64,000 nt of DNA from Streptomyces sp. Act143 (GTDB taxonomy: Bacteria; Actinomycetota; Actinomycetes; Streptomycetales; Streptomycetaceae). Below, one piece after another: positions 26,133 to 38,307 of this stretch. Within the stretch, counting starts at the first letter, position 1. Every line of letters begins with the position of its first letter. The notes under the pieces were generated by a model. It saw only the letters and a list, made by a program, of their open reading frames with translations, had not been told where the DNA came from and ran no database searches. The position numbers and the translations under genes were made by a program. The DNA lies in contig NZ_QFRX01000001.1 in the NCBI RefSeq assembly GCF_003143935.1, forward strand, positions 1,836,614-1,900,613, in the 5' to 3' direction.

Positions 26133-26156
26133 AATCGTGCGGAGCGGCGCACGATT
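26133..26156. promoter_or_regulatory. Inverted repeat in the DeoR/PfkB divergent promoter
   Basis: AATCGTGCG (26133-26141) and CGCACGATT (26148-26156) are perfect 9-bp arms separated by six bases. The element is in the 107-bp gap between the DeoR regulator and the PfkB-transporter operon. It is the only strong palindrome there, so it is the best candidate DeoR operator for both arms of the island. Confidence 0.6.
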
Positions 26157-26198
26157 CCGGTCATCGAAATTGACGTGTTTTGACGAGAGGCGCTGCCG

Positions 26199-27218
26199 GT
26201 GGATGACGACAGGCCCGATGTGCTCCTGACCGGGCTGCTCTTCTACGACCTCGTCCTCACGGGCCTCGGGAAACCCCCGACGCCGGGCGAGGAGATCTGG
26301 ACGGGCGGCATGGGCTGCGGCCCCGGCGGCATCGCGAACCTCGCGGTGGCGGCTTCCCGGTTCGGTCTGCGCACCTCGCTGGCCACGGTCTTCGGCGACG
26401 ACTTCTACGGCGAGTACTGCCGGGACGTGCTGTGCGACCAGGAGGACATCGACCTCTCGCTCTCCCGCACCGCGGACGGCTGGCCCACCCCCGTCACCGT
26501 CTCGCTGGCCCAGGGCCACGACCGCGCCCTCGTCACCCACGGCTCCGAACCCCCGTTCTCGCAGGACGTGCTGATGGGCGACCCGCCCGCGGCGCGCACC
26601 GCCCTGGTGCACCTGGAGGCCGGGCCCCGCGAGTGGATCGCCGAGGCCGCCGCGAACGGCACCCGCATCTACGCCGACGTCGGCTGGGACCCCACCCAGC
26701 AGTGGTCCACGGACCTGCTGGACCAGCTGCGGCTGTGCCACGCCTTCCTCCCGAACGAGTCCGAGGCCATGGCCTACACCCGCACCGACAGCGCGGTCGC
26801 GGCCCTCGGCAGACTCGCCGAACTGGTGCCGGTCGCCGTGGTCACGCGCGGCGGGCACGGGGCCGTCGCGGTGGACCAGACGACGGGCGAGTACGCGGAC
26901 GTCCCGGCGCTCGACATCGATGTCCTGGACGCGACCGGCGCCGGTGACGTGTTCGGCGCGAGCTTCGTCGCCGCCTCGCTCGGCGGCTGGCCGCTGGAGG
27001 AACGGCTGCGGTTCGCGGTGCTCGCCGCCGGGCTCTCCGTCCAGCGGCCCGGCGGGGCGCTCGCGGCCCCCGGCTGGTACGGCGTCGACCGCTGGTGGCG
27101 CTCCCTGACCGACCCCGGCCTGAGGTCGGCGTACGGCTTCCTGGCGGACCGGCTCCCGGACGATCCCGGGCCGCCCGTCGCGTACGCACCCGTGACCCCA
27201 CCCGCACGGCAGACCTGA
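26199..27218 (+). CDS. PfkB-family carbohydrate kinase
   Basis: A 339-residue sugar kinase. The N-terminal signature region is GGMGCGPGGIANLAVAASRFG. The C-terminal one is LDATGAGDVFGASF, where Asp250 is the catalytic base and Gly-Ala-Gly the anion hole. VVTRGGHGAVAV is the usual nucleotide-site strand. The start is GTG 26199 with GAGAGG nine bases upstream. It is the first gene of the plus-strand arm of the glycan island. It could phosphorylate a released monosaccharide, or supply a phosphorylated substrate for the GH4 enzyme; the sugar is unknown. Confidence 0.9.
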   Translation: MDDDRPDVLLTGLLFYDLVLTGLGKPPTPGEEIWTGGMGCGPGGIANLAVAASRFGLRTSLATVFGDDFYGEYCRDVLCDQEDIDLSLSRTADGWPTPVTVSLAQGHDRALVTHGSEPPFSQDVLMGDPPAARTALVHLEAGPREWIAEAAANGTRIYADVGWDPTQQWSTDLLDQLRLCHAFLPNESEAMAYTRTDSAVAALGRLAELVPVAVVTRGGHGAVAVDQTTGEYADVPALDIDVLDATGAGDVFGASFVAASLGGWPLEERLRFAVLAAGLSVQRPGGALAAPGWYGVDRWWRSLTDPGLRSAYGFLADRLPDDPGPPVAYAPVTPPARQT

Positions 27219-27289
27219 CTCCCCGAACCAGAACTCCCCCACGCCCCTTCCCTGCGAAGCCCGAAAAGATCCGAAAGGCGGTGGGAGCT

Positions 27290-28576
27290 GTGCGGCTCTC
27301 ACGAAGAGGCCTGCTGCGCGCGGGCCTGGCCGGTACGGCCGCCACGGCGCTCGGCGGCCTGGCGTCCGGCTGTGCCGTTCCGACCGGCTCGACCGGCCGG
27401 AACATGGTGCTGTGGTACTGGAGCGGCGGCCTGAGCGACAGCGTCGTGAAGAACGCCAAGGCCCGCTACGACAGCTCCGTGGACCTCCAGGCCATCCAGA
27501 TCGGCGGCCAGTACCGGTCCAAGCTGATCACCACCATCACCGGCCGGGCCCACATCCCCGACATCGCGGGGCTCAAGGGCGAGGACATGGCCGCCTACCT
27601 CCCCAACGCGGACCAGTTCATCGATCTGCGGACGCTGGGCGCGGAGAAGTACCAGGACCGGTACCTGTCCTGGAAGTGGGACCAGGGCATCGCCGACGAC
27701 GGCACGATGGTCGGCTTCCCCATCGACTGCGGGCCGGTCGCGCACTACTACCAGTACGAGGTCTTCCGGAAGGCCGGGCTGCCGTACGAGCCGGACGACG
27801 TGACGAACGAGCTCAGCACCTGGGAGAAGTTCTTCGACGCGGGCGTGCGGCTGGGCAAGCGGGTGCCGGGGGCCCGGCTGCTCACCGACGTCAACTCCGT
27901 CTTCGAGAACGTCGTGCAGCAGGGCGCCGAGCGGTACGTCGACAAGGACCGCCACTTCATCGGCGACCAGGAGCATGTGCGCCGGGCCTGGGCCCTGGCC
28001 GTGGAGGCCAAGCGGCGCGGCATCGTCTCGGACCTGGTCAGCGGCACCCCGGACCAGTTGTCGGCCATCCAGGACGGCAAGCTGCCGAGCCAGCTCAACG
28101 CCTCCTGGGCCTCCTTCGACATCAAGAACGGCGTGCCGAGGACCAAGGGCAAGTGGCGGGTGGCTCAGATGCCGGTGCGGCCCGCCAACAACGGCGGTTC
28201 GTTCCTGTCGATCACCAAGGCGTGCCGGGAGCCCGAGCAGGCGTTCCAGATCATCACCTGGCTCCTCGACGCGAAGAACCAGGCGCAGGGTTACGTCGAC
28301 GCGGGCCTCTTCCCCTCCACGCCCGCCTCCTACGACCTGAAGCAGATGCGGGAGCCGGACGAGTTCTTCGGCGGCCAGGTCACCACCGACGTCTTCGGGC
28401 CGGCCGCGCAGAAGATCGCGGTCGCCTACAACAGCCCGTTCGACATCGCGCTCGGGCAGCCCCTCAAGGACGAGATCAAGAACGTCGGCGTCCTCGGCAA
28501 GGACCCCAAGAAGGCCTGGAGTGACGCCATGAGCAAGTGCCGGCGCATCGCGAAGCACCTGGGGGTGAGCCACTGA
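27290..28576 (+). CDS. Tat-exported lipoprotein sugar-binding protein of an ABC importer
   Basis: A 428-residue extracellular receptor (SBP family 1, MalE-like). The start chosen is GTG 27290; GTG 27281 is an alternative. The signal contains a twin-arginine pattern (LSRRGLLRAG) and a lipobox ending ASGC, so it is a Tat-type lipoprotein. The mature part begins with VLWYWSGGLSD. Sugar-receptor features include ITGRAHIPDIAGLKGEDMAAY and MPVRPANNGGSFLSITKAC. It precedes the two permeases, with the stop overlapping the next ATG (TGATG). Confidence 0.9.
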   Translation: MRLSRRGLLRAGLAGTAATALGGLASGCAVPTGSTGRNMVLWYWSGGLSDSVVKNAKARYDSSVDLQAIQIGGQYRSKLITTITGRAHIPDIAGLKGEDMAAYLPNADQFIDLRTLGAEKYQDRYLSWKWDQGIADDGTMVGFPIDCGPVAHYYQYEVFRKAGLPYEPDDVTNELSTWEKFFDAGVRLGKRVPGARLLTDVNSVFENVVQQGAERYVDKDRHFIGDQEHVRRAWALAVEAKRRGIVSDLVSGTPDQLSAIQDGKLPSQLNASWASFDIKNGVPRTKGKWRVAQMPVRPANNGGSFLSITKACREPEQAFQIITWLLDAKNQAQGYVDAGLFPSTPASYDLKQMREPDEFFGGQVTTDVFGPAAQKIAVAYNSPFDIALGQPLKDEIKNVGVLGKDPKKAWSDAMSKCRRIAKHLGVSH

Positions 28577-29526
28577 TGGCCGTCCTGGAGCGGACCCCGC
28601 CCGCCGTCGCGCAGCCGCCGGCGGCCAAGCCCCGGTCGGGCTTGCGCAAGTACTGGCATCTGTACGCCGCCATCTCCCCCTTCTATCTGATCTTCCTCGG
28701 CTTCGGCCTGTTCCCGGTCGGCTTCTCGCTCTACCTGTCCTTCCACCGCTGGGACGGCCTCGGCTCGATGGAGTGGGCCGGACTGTCGCAGTACCAGTAC
28801 CTGCTGAGCGACAGCGACTTCTGGAACTCGATCGGCAACACGATCATCATCTGGGCGCTGGCCACCTTCCCCATGATCTTCCTGGCGATGGTCACGGCCG
28901 TGATGCTCAACTCCGCGGTCCGCTTCAAGGGCCTGTACCGCGTCGCCTACTTCCTGCCCAACGTCACCTCGGTCGTCGCCGTCGCGATCGTCTTCGGCTC
29001 GATCTTCTCCACCAACGCGGGCATGGTGAACGCCGTTCTGCACGCGGTCGGGATCGACCAGGTGGCGTGGCTGAACACCCCGTGGGGCATCAAGGTCACC
29101 ATCGCCGCGCTGATGACCTGGCAGTGGACCGGCTACAACGCGATCATCTTCCTCGCCGGCCTCCAGACCATCCCGAGCGACCTGTACGAGGCCGCCCGCA
29201 TGGACGGTGCCGGTCCGGTCCAGACGTTCTTCCGGATCACGCTGCCGCTGCTGCGGCCGACCCTGCTCTTCGTCCTGGTGGTCTCGACGGTGACCGGGTT
29301 GCAGAGCTTCTCCGAACCGCAGGTGCTGCTCCAGACCTCCTCCAACGACTCGACGTTCGCGGGCGGTCCGGGCCACTCCGGCCAGACGATGGTCCTCTAC
29401 TTCTTCCAGCAGACCTTCGACAACAACGACTTCGGATACGGCGCCGCCGTGGCGTGGGGCATCTTCCTCGTCGTCGTCCTGTTCTCGATCATCAACTGGC
29501 GCCTCGTGCAGCGCCGCGGCGACTAG
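28576..29526 (+). CDS. Sugar ABC transporter permease (MalF-like)
   Basis: A 316-residue inner-membrane permease starting at ATG 28576, which overlaps the receptor stop by one base. A 34-residue cytoplasmic start is followed by six hydrophobic segments. It has the EAA loop YEAARMDGAGPVQTFFRITLP and the early motif YLIFLGFGLFPVGFSLYLSF typical of MalF/UgpA-like subunits. It works with the receptor and the MalG-like permease. No ATPase gene is in the operon, so a shared MsiK-type ATPase elsewhere is expected, as for other Streptomyces sugar importers. Confidence 0.92.
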   Translation: MAVLERTPPAVAQPPAAKPRSGLRKYWHLYAAISPFYLIFLGFGLFPVGFSLYLSFHRWDGLGSMEWAGLSQYQYLLSDSDFWNSIGNTIIIWALATFPMIFLAMVTAVMLNSAVRFKGLYRVAYFLPNVTSVVAVAIVFGSIFSTNAGMVNAVLHAVGIDQVAWLNTPWGIKVTIAALMTWQWTGYNAIIFLAGLQTIPSDLYEAARMDGAGPVQTFFRITLPLLRPTLLFVLVVSTVTGLQSFSEPQVLLQTSSNDSTFAGGPGHSGQTMVLYFFQQTFDNNDFGYGAAVAWGIFLVVVLFSIINWRLVQRRGD

Positions 29527-29540
29527 GAAGGGCGCGCATC

Positions 29541-30400
29541 ATGGCATCCATCAAGGAGTCCCGCACTTCTTCCCTCAAGGGATCTCGCCGCAGAGGGATC
29601 GCGCTGCACCTCCCGCTGATCATCGGCACGCTGGTCTCGGCCTTCCCGTTCTACTGGGCCGTGATCATGTCGACCCACAGTTCGACGGAGATCTTCTCCT
29701 ACCCGCCGAAGCTGCTGCCGGGCACGCACTTCCTGGAGAACGTCCGCAACCTCTTCGACGCCGTCGACTTCTTCGGGTCGATGTGGAACTCGCTGCTCGT
29801 CGCGGTGTCGGTGACCTTCCTGGTCCTGCTCTTCGACTCGCTCGCCGCGTTCGTCTTCGCCAAGTTCGAGTTCCCCGGCAAGAACGTGCTGTTCGGGCTG
29901 CTCATGGTCATCTTCATGGTGCCTGCGCAGCTCTCGGTCATCCCGCAGTTCGTCATCATGGCCAAGATCGGCTGGATCGGCTCGATGACCTCGCTGATCG
30001 TGCCGGCCGCGGCGAACGCCTTCGGCATCTTCTGGATGCGGCAGTACATGAGGACCGCCATCCACGACGAGCTGCTGGACGCCTCCAAGCTCGACGGCGC
30101 GAACTTCCTGCGCCAGTACTGGCACGTGGCGCTCCCCGTGGTGCGCCCGGGTCTCGCCTTCCTCGGCATCTTCACCTTCATGGGCCAGTGGAACGACTTC
30201 GCCTGGCCCCTGATCGCCCTCACCGACCCCGGCAACGTCACATTGCAGGTCGCCCTGTCCCAGCTCAACGGCACCCACGGCACCACGGACTACGGCATCG
30301 TGATGACGGGCGCGCTGCTCGCCCTCATCCCGCTGCTGATCGTGTTCGCGGTCGGCGCCAAGCAGATCATCGGCGACCTCGCGAAGGGAGCCGTCCGCGG

Positions 30401-30404
<4 letters not shown>
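29541..30404 (+). CDS. Sugar ABC transporter permease (MalG-like)
   Basis: A 287-residue permease starting at ATG 29541 with AGGAAGGG upstream. It has six hydrophobic segments and the EAA loop LLDASKLDGANFLRQYWHVALP followed by FTFMGQWNDFAWPL, characteristic of MalG/UgpE-like subunits. Its stop overlaps the beta-galactosidase ATG (ATGA), so import and hydrolysis are translationally linked. Confidence 0.93.
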
Positions 30405-33334
<2,930 letters not shown>

Positions 33335-33368
33335 AATCCCCTGGTTTTCACCCCTTTACGGAGCACAC

Positions 33369-35198
33369 GTGTGCACTTCTCCTGAACACGGGTCCGAGCA
33401 TGCCCGGGCGGGTGCCGGACGGCGCAGCTTCCTGCGGGCCACGGCTCTGCTCGGCGCCGCCGCCACGGCCGGGGCCGCGCTGCCGACCGTGGCGGAAGCC
33501 GCCTCCGAGTCGCGCCGGCGGCCGGACACCGACAGCCGTCGCTTCACGCTCGCCGTCATGCCGGACACGCAGTACCTCTTCGACGGGCCGAGCATCGACA
33601 AGGCGCCGGTCGAAGCCTCCTTGCGGTATCTGCTGGAGCAGGGCGGCCGGGACGACGAGAACATCGTCTTCCTGTCCCACCTCGGCGATCTCACGCAGAA
33701 CGGGGCCGCCGCCGAAGTCGCCGCGATCAGCGAGGCGTTCAAGCTGCTCGACCGGCGCGGAGTCGGCTACAGCGTCCTCGCCGGCAACCACGACGTGAAG
33801 TCGTCGACCACCGACCAGCGCGGGGCGACGCCCTATCTGGACGCCTTCGGCCCCGACCGGTTCAAGGGCAAGTCCACGTTCGGCGGAGCCTCCGCCGACG
33901 GCTACAACACCTTCCATCTCTTCCGGGCCGCGGGCCGGGAGTGGATGGTGCTGGCGCTGGACTGGCGGCTGTCGGAACAGGGTTACGCATGGGCGAAGGA
34001 CGTCCTGGCCGCCCACCCGAAGACGCCGGCCATCCTCACCACGCACGAACTCGTCGTCGAGGACGACACCCTGTCCACGTACGGGCAGCAGTTGTGGGAC
34101 CGGCTGGTCGAGGACCACGACCAGATCTTCCTCACCCTCAACGGCCACTACTGGCCCGCCGCCCGCGCAACGCGCAAGAACGCGGCGGGACATGACGTCC
34201 ACCTCCATCTGACGAACTACCAGAACCGGTACTTCGGCGGCGCGGCGATGATCCGGCTCTACCGCTTCGACCTGGACCGGAACGTCATCGACGTCGAGAC
34301 GGTCTCCCCGTGGATCCTGGGCCGGGCCGGTAAGGACCTCAACGAGCTGGAGCGGCAGGAAATCGAACTCAGCGGCGACGCCGACCGGTTCACGGTGAAC
34401 ATCGACTTCGCCGACCGGTTCGCCGGCTTCGCCCCGGTGCCCGCCCGTCCGGCGCGTCCGGTGGCACGGATACTGGTCCCGGGAACGGTGGCCTACTGGC
34501 GGTTCGACAGCGCGGTCACCGACAAGGTCCGTGACCTGTCCGGGCACGGCAACGACCTCGGCGTCGTCACCGTCGGCGGCGGCACGCTCGGGTGGGCCTC
34601 CGACCACCATCCCGACCAGCCCGGCCACGGCAGCCTGGAGTTCCGGGGCAGCAAGTCGCCGCTGAAGGGCGCGTATCTGCGCACGGTCGACGGCGCCCCG
34701 CTCAACTCGGCCACCTTCGACGCCGGTTACACCATCGAGGCCTTCTACCGCCTCCCCGCCGACTGGGACCCCGCCCATCACGCCTGGTCCGGCATCGTCA
34801 GCCGTACCGGCACGGGCGGTGCCGCCGGCAAGACCGCCGACGACCCCGACGAGCCGCTGGCCACCCTCTCGCTCTCCAACGACCGCGAGCCGCAGTGGGC
34901 GATGCGCCCGCTGAACCAGGAGGGCATCGCCACCAACTGGGGCCAGGAGACACCGCTGGAGACCTGGTGGCACCTGGCCGTCGTGAACGACGGACGGCAC
35001 ACCACCCTCTACGTCGAGGGCTGCCCGGTCGTCCGCAACCCGAAGGCGGCCTCGACCGGCATCACCTCCGTCGGCCTGCCCTGGCTGCTCGGCGGCTACG
35101 AGTACGGCGGCACGATCGACCAGATCCTGCACGGCCGCCTCGGCGACGTCCGCGTCGTCGAACGGGCCCTGCCCGTCACCTCCTTCATGAACCACTGA
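33369..35198 (+). CDS. Tat-exported metallophosphoesterase with LamG-like domain
   Basis: A 609-residue exported protein. The start is GTG 33369, six bases after GGAG. A Tat-like signal (GRRSFLRATALLGAA) ends near VAEAA. The calcineurin-type domain (about residues 55-310) has VMPDTQY, LSHLGDLTQNG, LAGNHDVKSS, TTHELV and LNGHYW. A concanavalin/LamG-like sandwich follows (about 375-605, VAYWRFDSAVTDKVRDLSGHGNDLG). It is 34 bp after the galactosidase gene in the same direction. It could remove phosphate or phosphodiesters from extracellular glycans; the substrate is not known. Confidence 0.85.
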   Translation: MCTSPEHGSEHARAGAGRRSFLRATALLGAAATAGAALPTVAEAASESRRRPDTDSRRFTLAVMPDTQYLFDGPSIDKAPVEASLRYLLEQGGRDDENIVFLSHLGDLTQNGAAAEVAAISEAFKLLDRRGVGYSVLAGNHDVKSSTTDQRGATPYLDAFGPDRFKGKSTFGGASADGYNTFHLFRAAGREWMVLALDWRLSEQGYAWAKDVLAAHPKTPAILTTHELVVEDDTLSTYGQQLWDRLVEDHDQIFLTLNGHYWPAARATRKNAAGHDVHLHLTNYQNRYFGGAAMIRLYRFDLDRNVIDVETVSPWILGRAGKDLNELERQEIELSGDADRFTVNIDFADRFAGFAPVPARPARPVARILVPGTVAYWRFDSAVTDKVRDLSGHGNDLGVVTVGGGTLGWASDHHPDQPGHGSLEFRGSKSPLKGAYLRTVDGAPLNSATFDAGYTIEAFYRLPADWDPAHHAWSGIVSRTGTGGAAGKTADDPDEPLATLSLSNDREPQWAMRPLNQEGIATNWGQETPLETWWHLAVVNDGRHTTLYVEGCPVVRNPKAASTGITSVGLPWLLGGYEYGGTIDQILHGRLGDVRVVERALPVTSFMNH

Positions 35199-35214
35199 CC
35201 CGTCGAGGACCGCC

Positions 35215-36882
35215 ATGACCGAGCAGCAACTGCCCTCCTGGGCCGACCCGTCCGTCTCTCCCGCCGACCTCGACCCGCAGGGCCTGTCCAGGCGCGGACT
35301 CCTGCGCAGCGCCGGTCTGTTCGGCGCCGCCTTCGCGCTCGGCGGGGCGGCCCTGCCCGCCGCGGCCGCCGGACAGCGCCTGGGCGGCGACGACCCGCGC
35401 CTCGCCTATCTCGTCGGCGACCACCACGTGCACTCCGTGTACAGCCACGACGCCAAGTACACGTTCTCCCAGCTGGCGCGGGCCGCCGCCAAGTACGGCC
35501 TCGACTGGATGGTGTTCAACGAGCACTCCAACTTCGGGCACGCCAACTACGGCGCCAAGTTGGAGCACGCCGAGATCGTCAAGGCCCGTGCGGCGAACCC
35601 GCGTCAGCTGATCTTCCAGGGTCTGGAGTGGTACATCCCGGCCGCCGAGCACTGCACGGTCTTCGCGGCCCCCGGCGCCCACGAGACCGACCTGCTCACC
35701 CGGTTCGAGCTCGCGTACGACGGCAAACTGCTCGGCTACACCGAGGGCGCGGCCGGCGCGACCGACACCGCGCGCAACGAGGCCCACGCCGTCAAGGCGA
35801 TCAAGTGGCTGGCGGAGCAGCGCCGTTCGGGCTACGTCGACGACGTTCTGGTCATCGCCAACCACCCCCTGCGCCTGGGCATCGACTCCCCGCACGAGAT
35901 GCGGAACTGGCGGGACGCGGCCCCCGAGATCATGATCGGCATGGAGGGCGCGCCGGGCGCCCAGGGCGCCGCTCTCCCCGGCTGGCGCGGCGCGAACTCC
36001 ATCCGCGGCGAGTACGAGAACAAGCCCTCGGCCCAGTCCTGGGCGGGCTATCCCGCCGAGGCGTATGTGACGTACGGCGGCTTCGACTGGGCGACGGCAA
36101 CCGTCGGCGGCCTGTGGGACGCGCTGCTCGCCGAGGGCAGGCTGTTCACGATCACCACGAACTCCGACAACCACCGCACGGTCTTCGACACCTGGAAGAA
36201 CGGCGACTGGCCGACCGGCCAGAACTTCGACAACACCGGCAAGCTCCCCGACCCGGTGAACACCGACACCCCGCAGCCCGGCAGCGACTTCTGGCCCGGC
36301 GAGTTCAGCCGCACCCACGTCGGTGTCACCCGCTACGGCTACCGCGCGGTGATGGCCGGCCTGCGCGCGGGGCGCGTCTGGCTCGACCACGGGCATCTGC
36401 TCGACGGACTCGACGTGCGCCTGAAGCGGGACTGCGACGCCGGCCGGGGTGTGACACTGGGCGGACGGCTGCGCGTCCGCAAGGGCGAGAAGATCAGCCT
36501 GTACGTGACGGTCACGACCGCGTCCCGGCCCAACCCCCAGGGGATTCTGCCCGAGTTGGCGCATGTGGACGTGATCCGGGGCGCGGTGCGCGGTCCGGTG
36601 GCCGACCGGGACTCCTGGCGGGCGCCGGACACCAAGGTCGTACAGACGAAGGACGTCAGCGGCCGGAAGGGAACGTACACCCTGCGCATCCCGCTGACCG
36701 CCGGGGACGAGTCCTTCTACGTCCGGCTGCGCGGCAGCGACGGCAACCGGCACGGTGCGGGGTACCTCGGCGCGTCGATCGACCCCAACGGGCCGGTGCC
36801 GCACGCGCCCGGGGACGGTGACCCGTGGGCGGATACGTGGTTCTATGCGAACCCCATCTTCGTCGACGTGGCGGGGGCCTGA
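35215..36882 (+). CDS. Tat-exported PHP-domain phosphoesterase-like protein
   Basis: A 555-residue exported protein starting at ATG 35215. A long twin-arginine signal (LSRRGLLRSAGLFGAAFALGG) ends near AAAAG. The PHP metal-site motif is GDHHVHSVYSHDAKY, with FNEHSNFGH and later DDVLVIANHPLR and TTNSDNHRTVFDTW completing the His/Asp set. The C-terminal 130 residues look like a beta-rich domain. PHP proteins hydrolyse phosphoesters. It follows the LamG-phosphoesterase after 16 bp. Two exported phosphoesterases after a sugar importer suggest a phosphorylated or teichoic-like glycan, by inference. Confidence 0.82.
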   Translation: MTEQQLPSWADPSVSPADLDPQGLSRRGLLRSAGLFGAAFALGGAALPAAAAGQRLGGDDPRLAYLVGDHHVHSVYSHDAKYTFSQLARAAAKYGLDWMVFNEHSNFGHANYGAKLEHAEIVKARAANPRQLIFQGLEWYIPAAEHCTVFAAPGAHETDLLTRFELAYDGKLLGYTEGAAGATDTARNEAHAVKAIKWLAEQRRSGYVDDVLVIANHPLRLGIDSPHEMRNWRDAAPEIMIGMEGAPGAQGAALPGWRGANSIRGEYENKPSAQSWAGYPAEAYVTYGGFDWATATVGGLWDALLAEGRLFTITTNSDNHRTVFDTWKNGDWPTGQNFDNTGKLPDPVNTDTPQPGSDFWPGEFSRTHVGVTRYGYRAVMAGLRAGRVWLDHGHLLDGLDVRLKRDCDAGRGVTLGGRLRVRKGEKISLYVTVTTASRPNPQGILPELAHVDVIRGAVRGPVADRDSWRAPDTKVVQTKDVSGRKGTYTLRIPLTAGDESFYVRLRGSDGNRHGAGYLGASIDPNGPVPHAPGDGDPWADTWFYANPIFVDVAGA

Positions 36883-36978
36883 CGAAGGGCGGTCCCGCCT
36901 TCCCGGCTCGCTCGCGCGGGCCGGGGCCCCGCCACGCGTGCGTACCACCAGGTCACCGGCTGAAGGACGCGAGGTACC

Positions 36979-37809
36979 GTGGGCCGCGTGACCACGGAAG
37001 AGTCGCTGCGGCCCCAGTCCCTGATGCTCACGTTCCTGGGCGACCAGGTGCTCGGGCGGGACGTCTGTGTGTACTCGGGCAGCGTCATCGACGTGTTCGC
37101 CCGCGTCGGCGTCGGCGAACAGGCGACGCGCTCCACCCTCACCCGCATGGTGAACCGCGGTCTGCTGCGCCGCCAGCGCGAGGGCCGGCGCATGTACTTC
37201 GGTCTGACCGAGCACTCGGAGGCGGTCCTGCGGGACGGCGAGCGCCGGATCTGGCAGACGGGCGCCGTCAACCGCCACTGGGACGGCACCTGGACCCTCC
37301 TCGGCTTCTCCCTGCCCGAGTCCTGGCAACGCCAGCGCCACGACCTGCGCTCCAAGCTCACCTGGAGCGGCTTCGGCCCCCTGTTCAGCGGCCTGTGGAT
37401 CGCCCCCGGCGAGGTCGACGTGGCGGAACTGGTGGCGGAGCTCGGCCTGTCCGCCCATGTGAAGGTCTTCCGGGCGCACGCCGACGCGGGCATGGACATC
37501 GGCGCGATGATCGAGGAGTCCTGGGAACTGCCCGAGCTCGCGGCGCGGTACGAGGCGTTCGTCGGCCGCTGGCAGCCGTGGGAGACCCGTGCGCCGCAGG
37601 CCGACGACGCACTGGCGCGACGGCTGCTGCTCCAGGCGGAGTGGCTGCGGGTCATCCGGCGCGACCCCCGGTTGCCGGTCAGGCATCTGCCGGACGACTG
37701 GCCGGCCGAGCGGGCGGAGAAGACGTTCCGCCGGGTTCATGAGGGGCTGACGCCGCTCGCGGAGGAAGCGGCCCGGCACCTGATCGAGCTGGTGCCGGTC
37801 CGCGACTGA
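36979..37809 (+). CDS. PaaX-family transcriptional regulator
   Basis: A 276-residue regulator of the phenylacetate-repressor type. The N-terminal winged helix reads VGEQATRSTLTRMVNRGLLRRQREGRR. The central PaaX domain has WDGTWTLLGFSLPESWQRQRHDLRSKLTWSGFGPL and SGLWIAPG, which is diagnostic. The C-terminal part includes WQPWETRAP. PaaX proteins usually sense a CoA thioester. The start is GTG 36979, or GTG 36988, after AGG. It converges on the MaoC-acyl-CoA synthetase operon, which it may control. No phenylacetate oxygenase genes are in the window. Confidence 0.9.
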   Translation: MGRVTTEESLRPQSLMLTFLGDQVLGRDVCVYSGSVIDVFARVGVGEQATRSTLTRMVNRGLLRRQREGRRMYFGLTEHSEAVLRDGERRIWQTGAVNRHWDGTWTLLGFSLPESWQRQRHDLRSKLTWSGFGPLFSGLWIAPGEVDVAELVAELGLSAHVKVFRAHADAGMDIGAMIEESWELPELAARYEAFVGRWQPWETRAPQADDALARRLLLQAEWLRVIRRDPRLPVRHLPDDWPAERAEKTFRRVHEGLTPLAEEAARHLIELVPVRD

Positions 37810-37851
37810 CCGCCGCCGGGATGAAGCGCGGGTCACGCCCGGTCAGCCCCC

Positions 37852-38307
37852 TCAGGCGTAGAACCGCGAAAGGCTCTGCAGCACCGCGGCCGGCTTCGCC
37901 CCGCCCTCGATCTCGATCACCCCGTCGACGGTGATCTGCACCCCGCCCGGCACCTCCTCGACCGCCGACAGCCTGCCGGCCAGGCGTATGCGCGAGCCCG
38001 CCGTCACCGGCGCGGGGAAACGGACCTTGTTCAGGCCGTAGTTGACCTTCGTCGTGACGCCCTGGACGTCCAACAGCTCGGTGAACAACGGGATGAACAG
38101 CGAGAGGGTCAGGTAGCCGTGCGCGATCGGGGCGCCGAAGGGGCCCGCGGCGGCGCGTTCCGGGTCGACGTGGATCCACTGGTGGTCGCCCGTGGCGTCG
38201 GCGAAGGTGTTGATGCGCTGCTGGGTGACCTCGATCCAGTCACTGGTGCCGAGGTCGGTGCCGGCCAGCTTCTTCAGCTCGTGGAGGCCGTTGACGGTGA
38301 TGCTCAT
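37852..38307 (-). CDS. MaoC-type (R)-enoyl-CoA hydratase
   Basis: A 151-residue hot-dog-fold hydratase. The hydratase-2 motif is ADATGDHQWIHVD, with Asp41 and His46 as the catalytic pair, then GPFGAPIAHGYLTLSL and VNYGLNKVRFPAPV. It would hydrate a trans-2-enoyl-CoA to the (R)-3-hydroxyacyl-CoA. It overlaps the stop-start of the acyl-CoA synthetase (ATGA), which supplies the CoA thioester. It is the last gene of the four-gene operon on the minus strand. Confidence 0.9.
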   Translation of the reverse strand: MSITVNGLHELKKLAGTDLGTSDWIEVTQQRINTFADATGDHQWIHVDPERAAAGPFGAPIAHGYLTLSLFIPLFTELLDVQGVTTKVNYGLNKVRFPAPVTAGSRIRLAGRLSAVEEVPGGVQITVDGVIEIEGGAKPAAVLQSLSRFYA

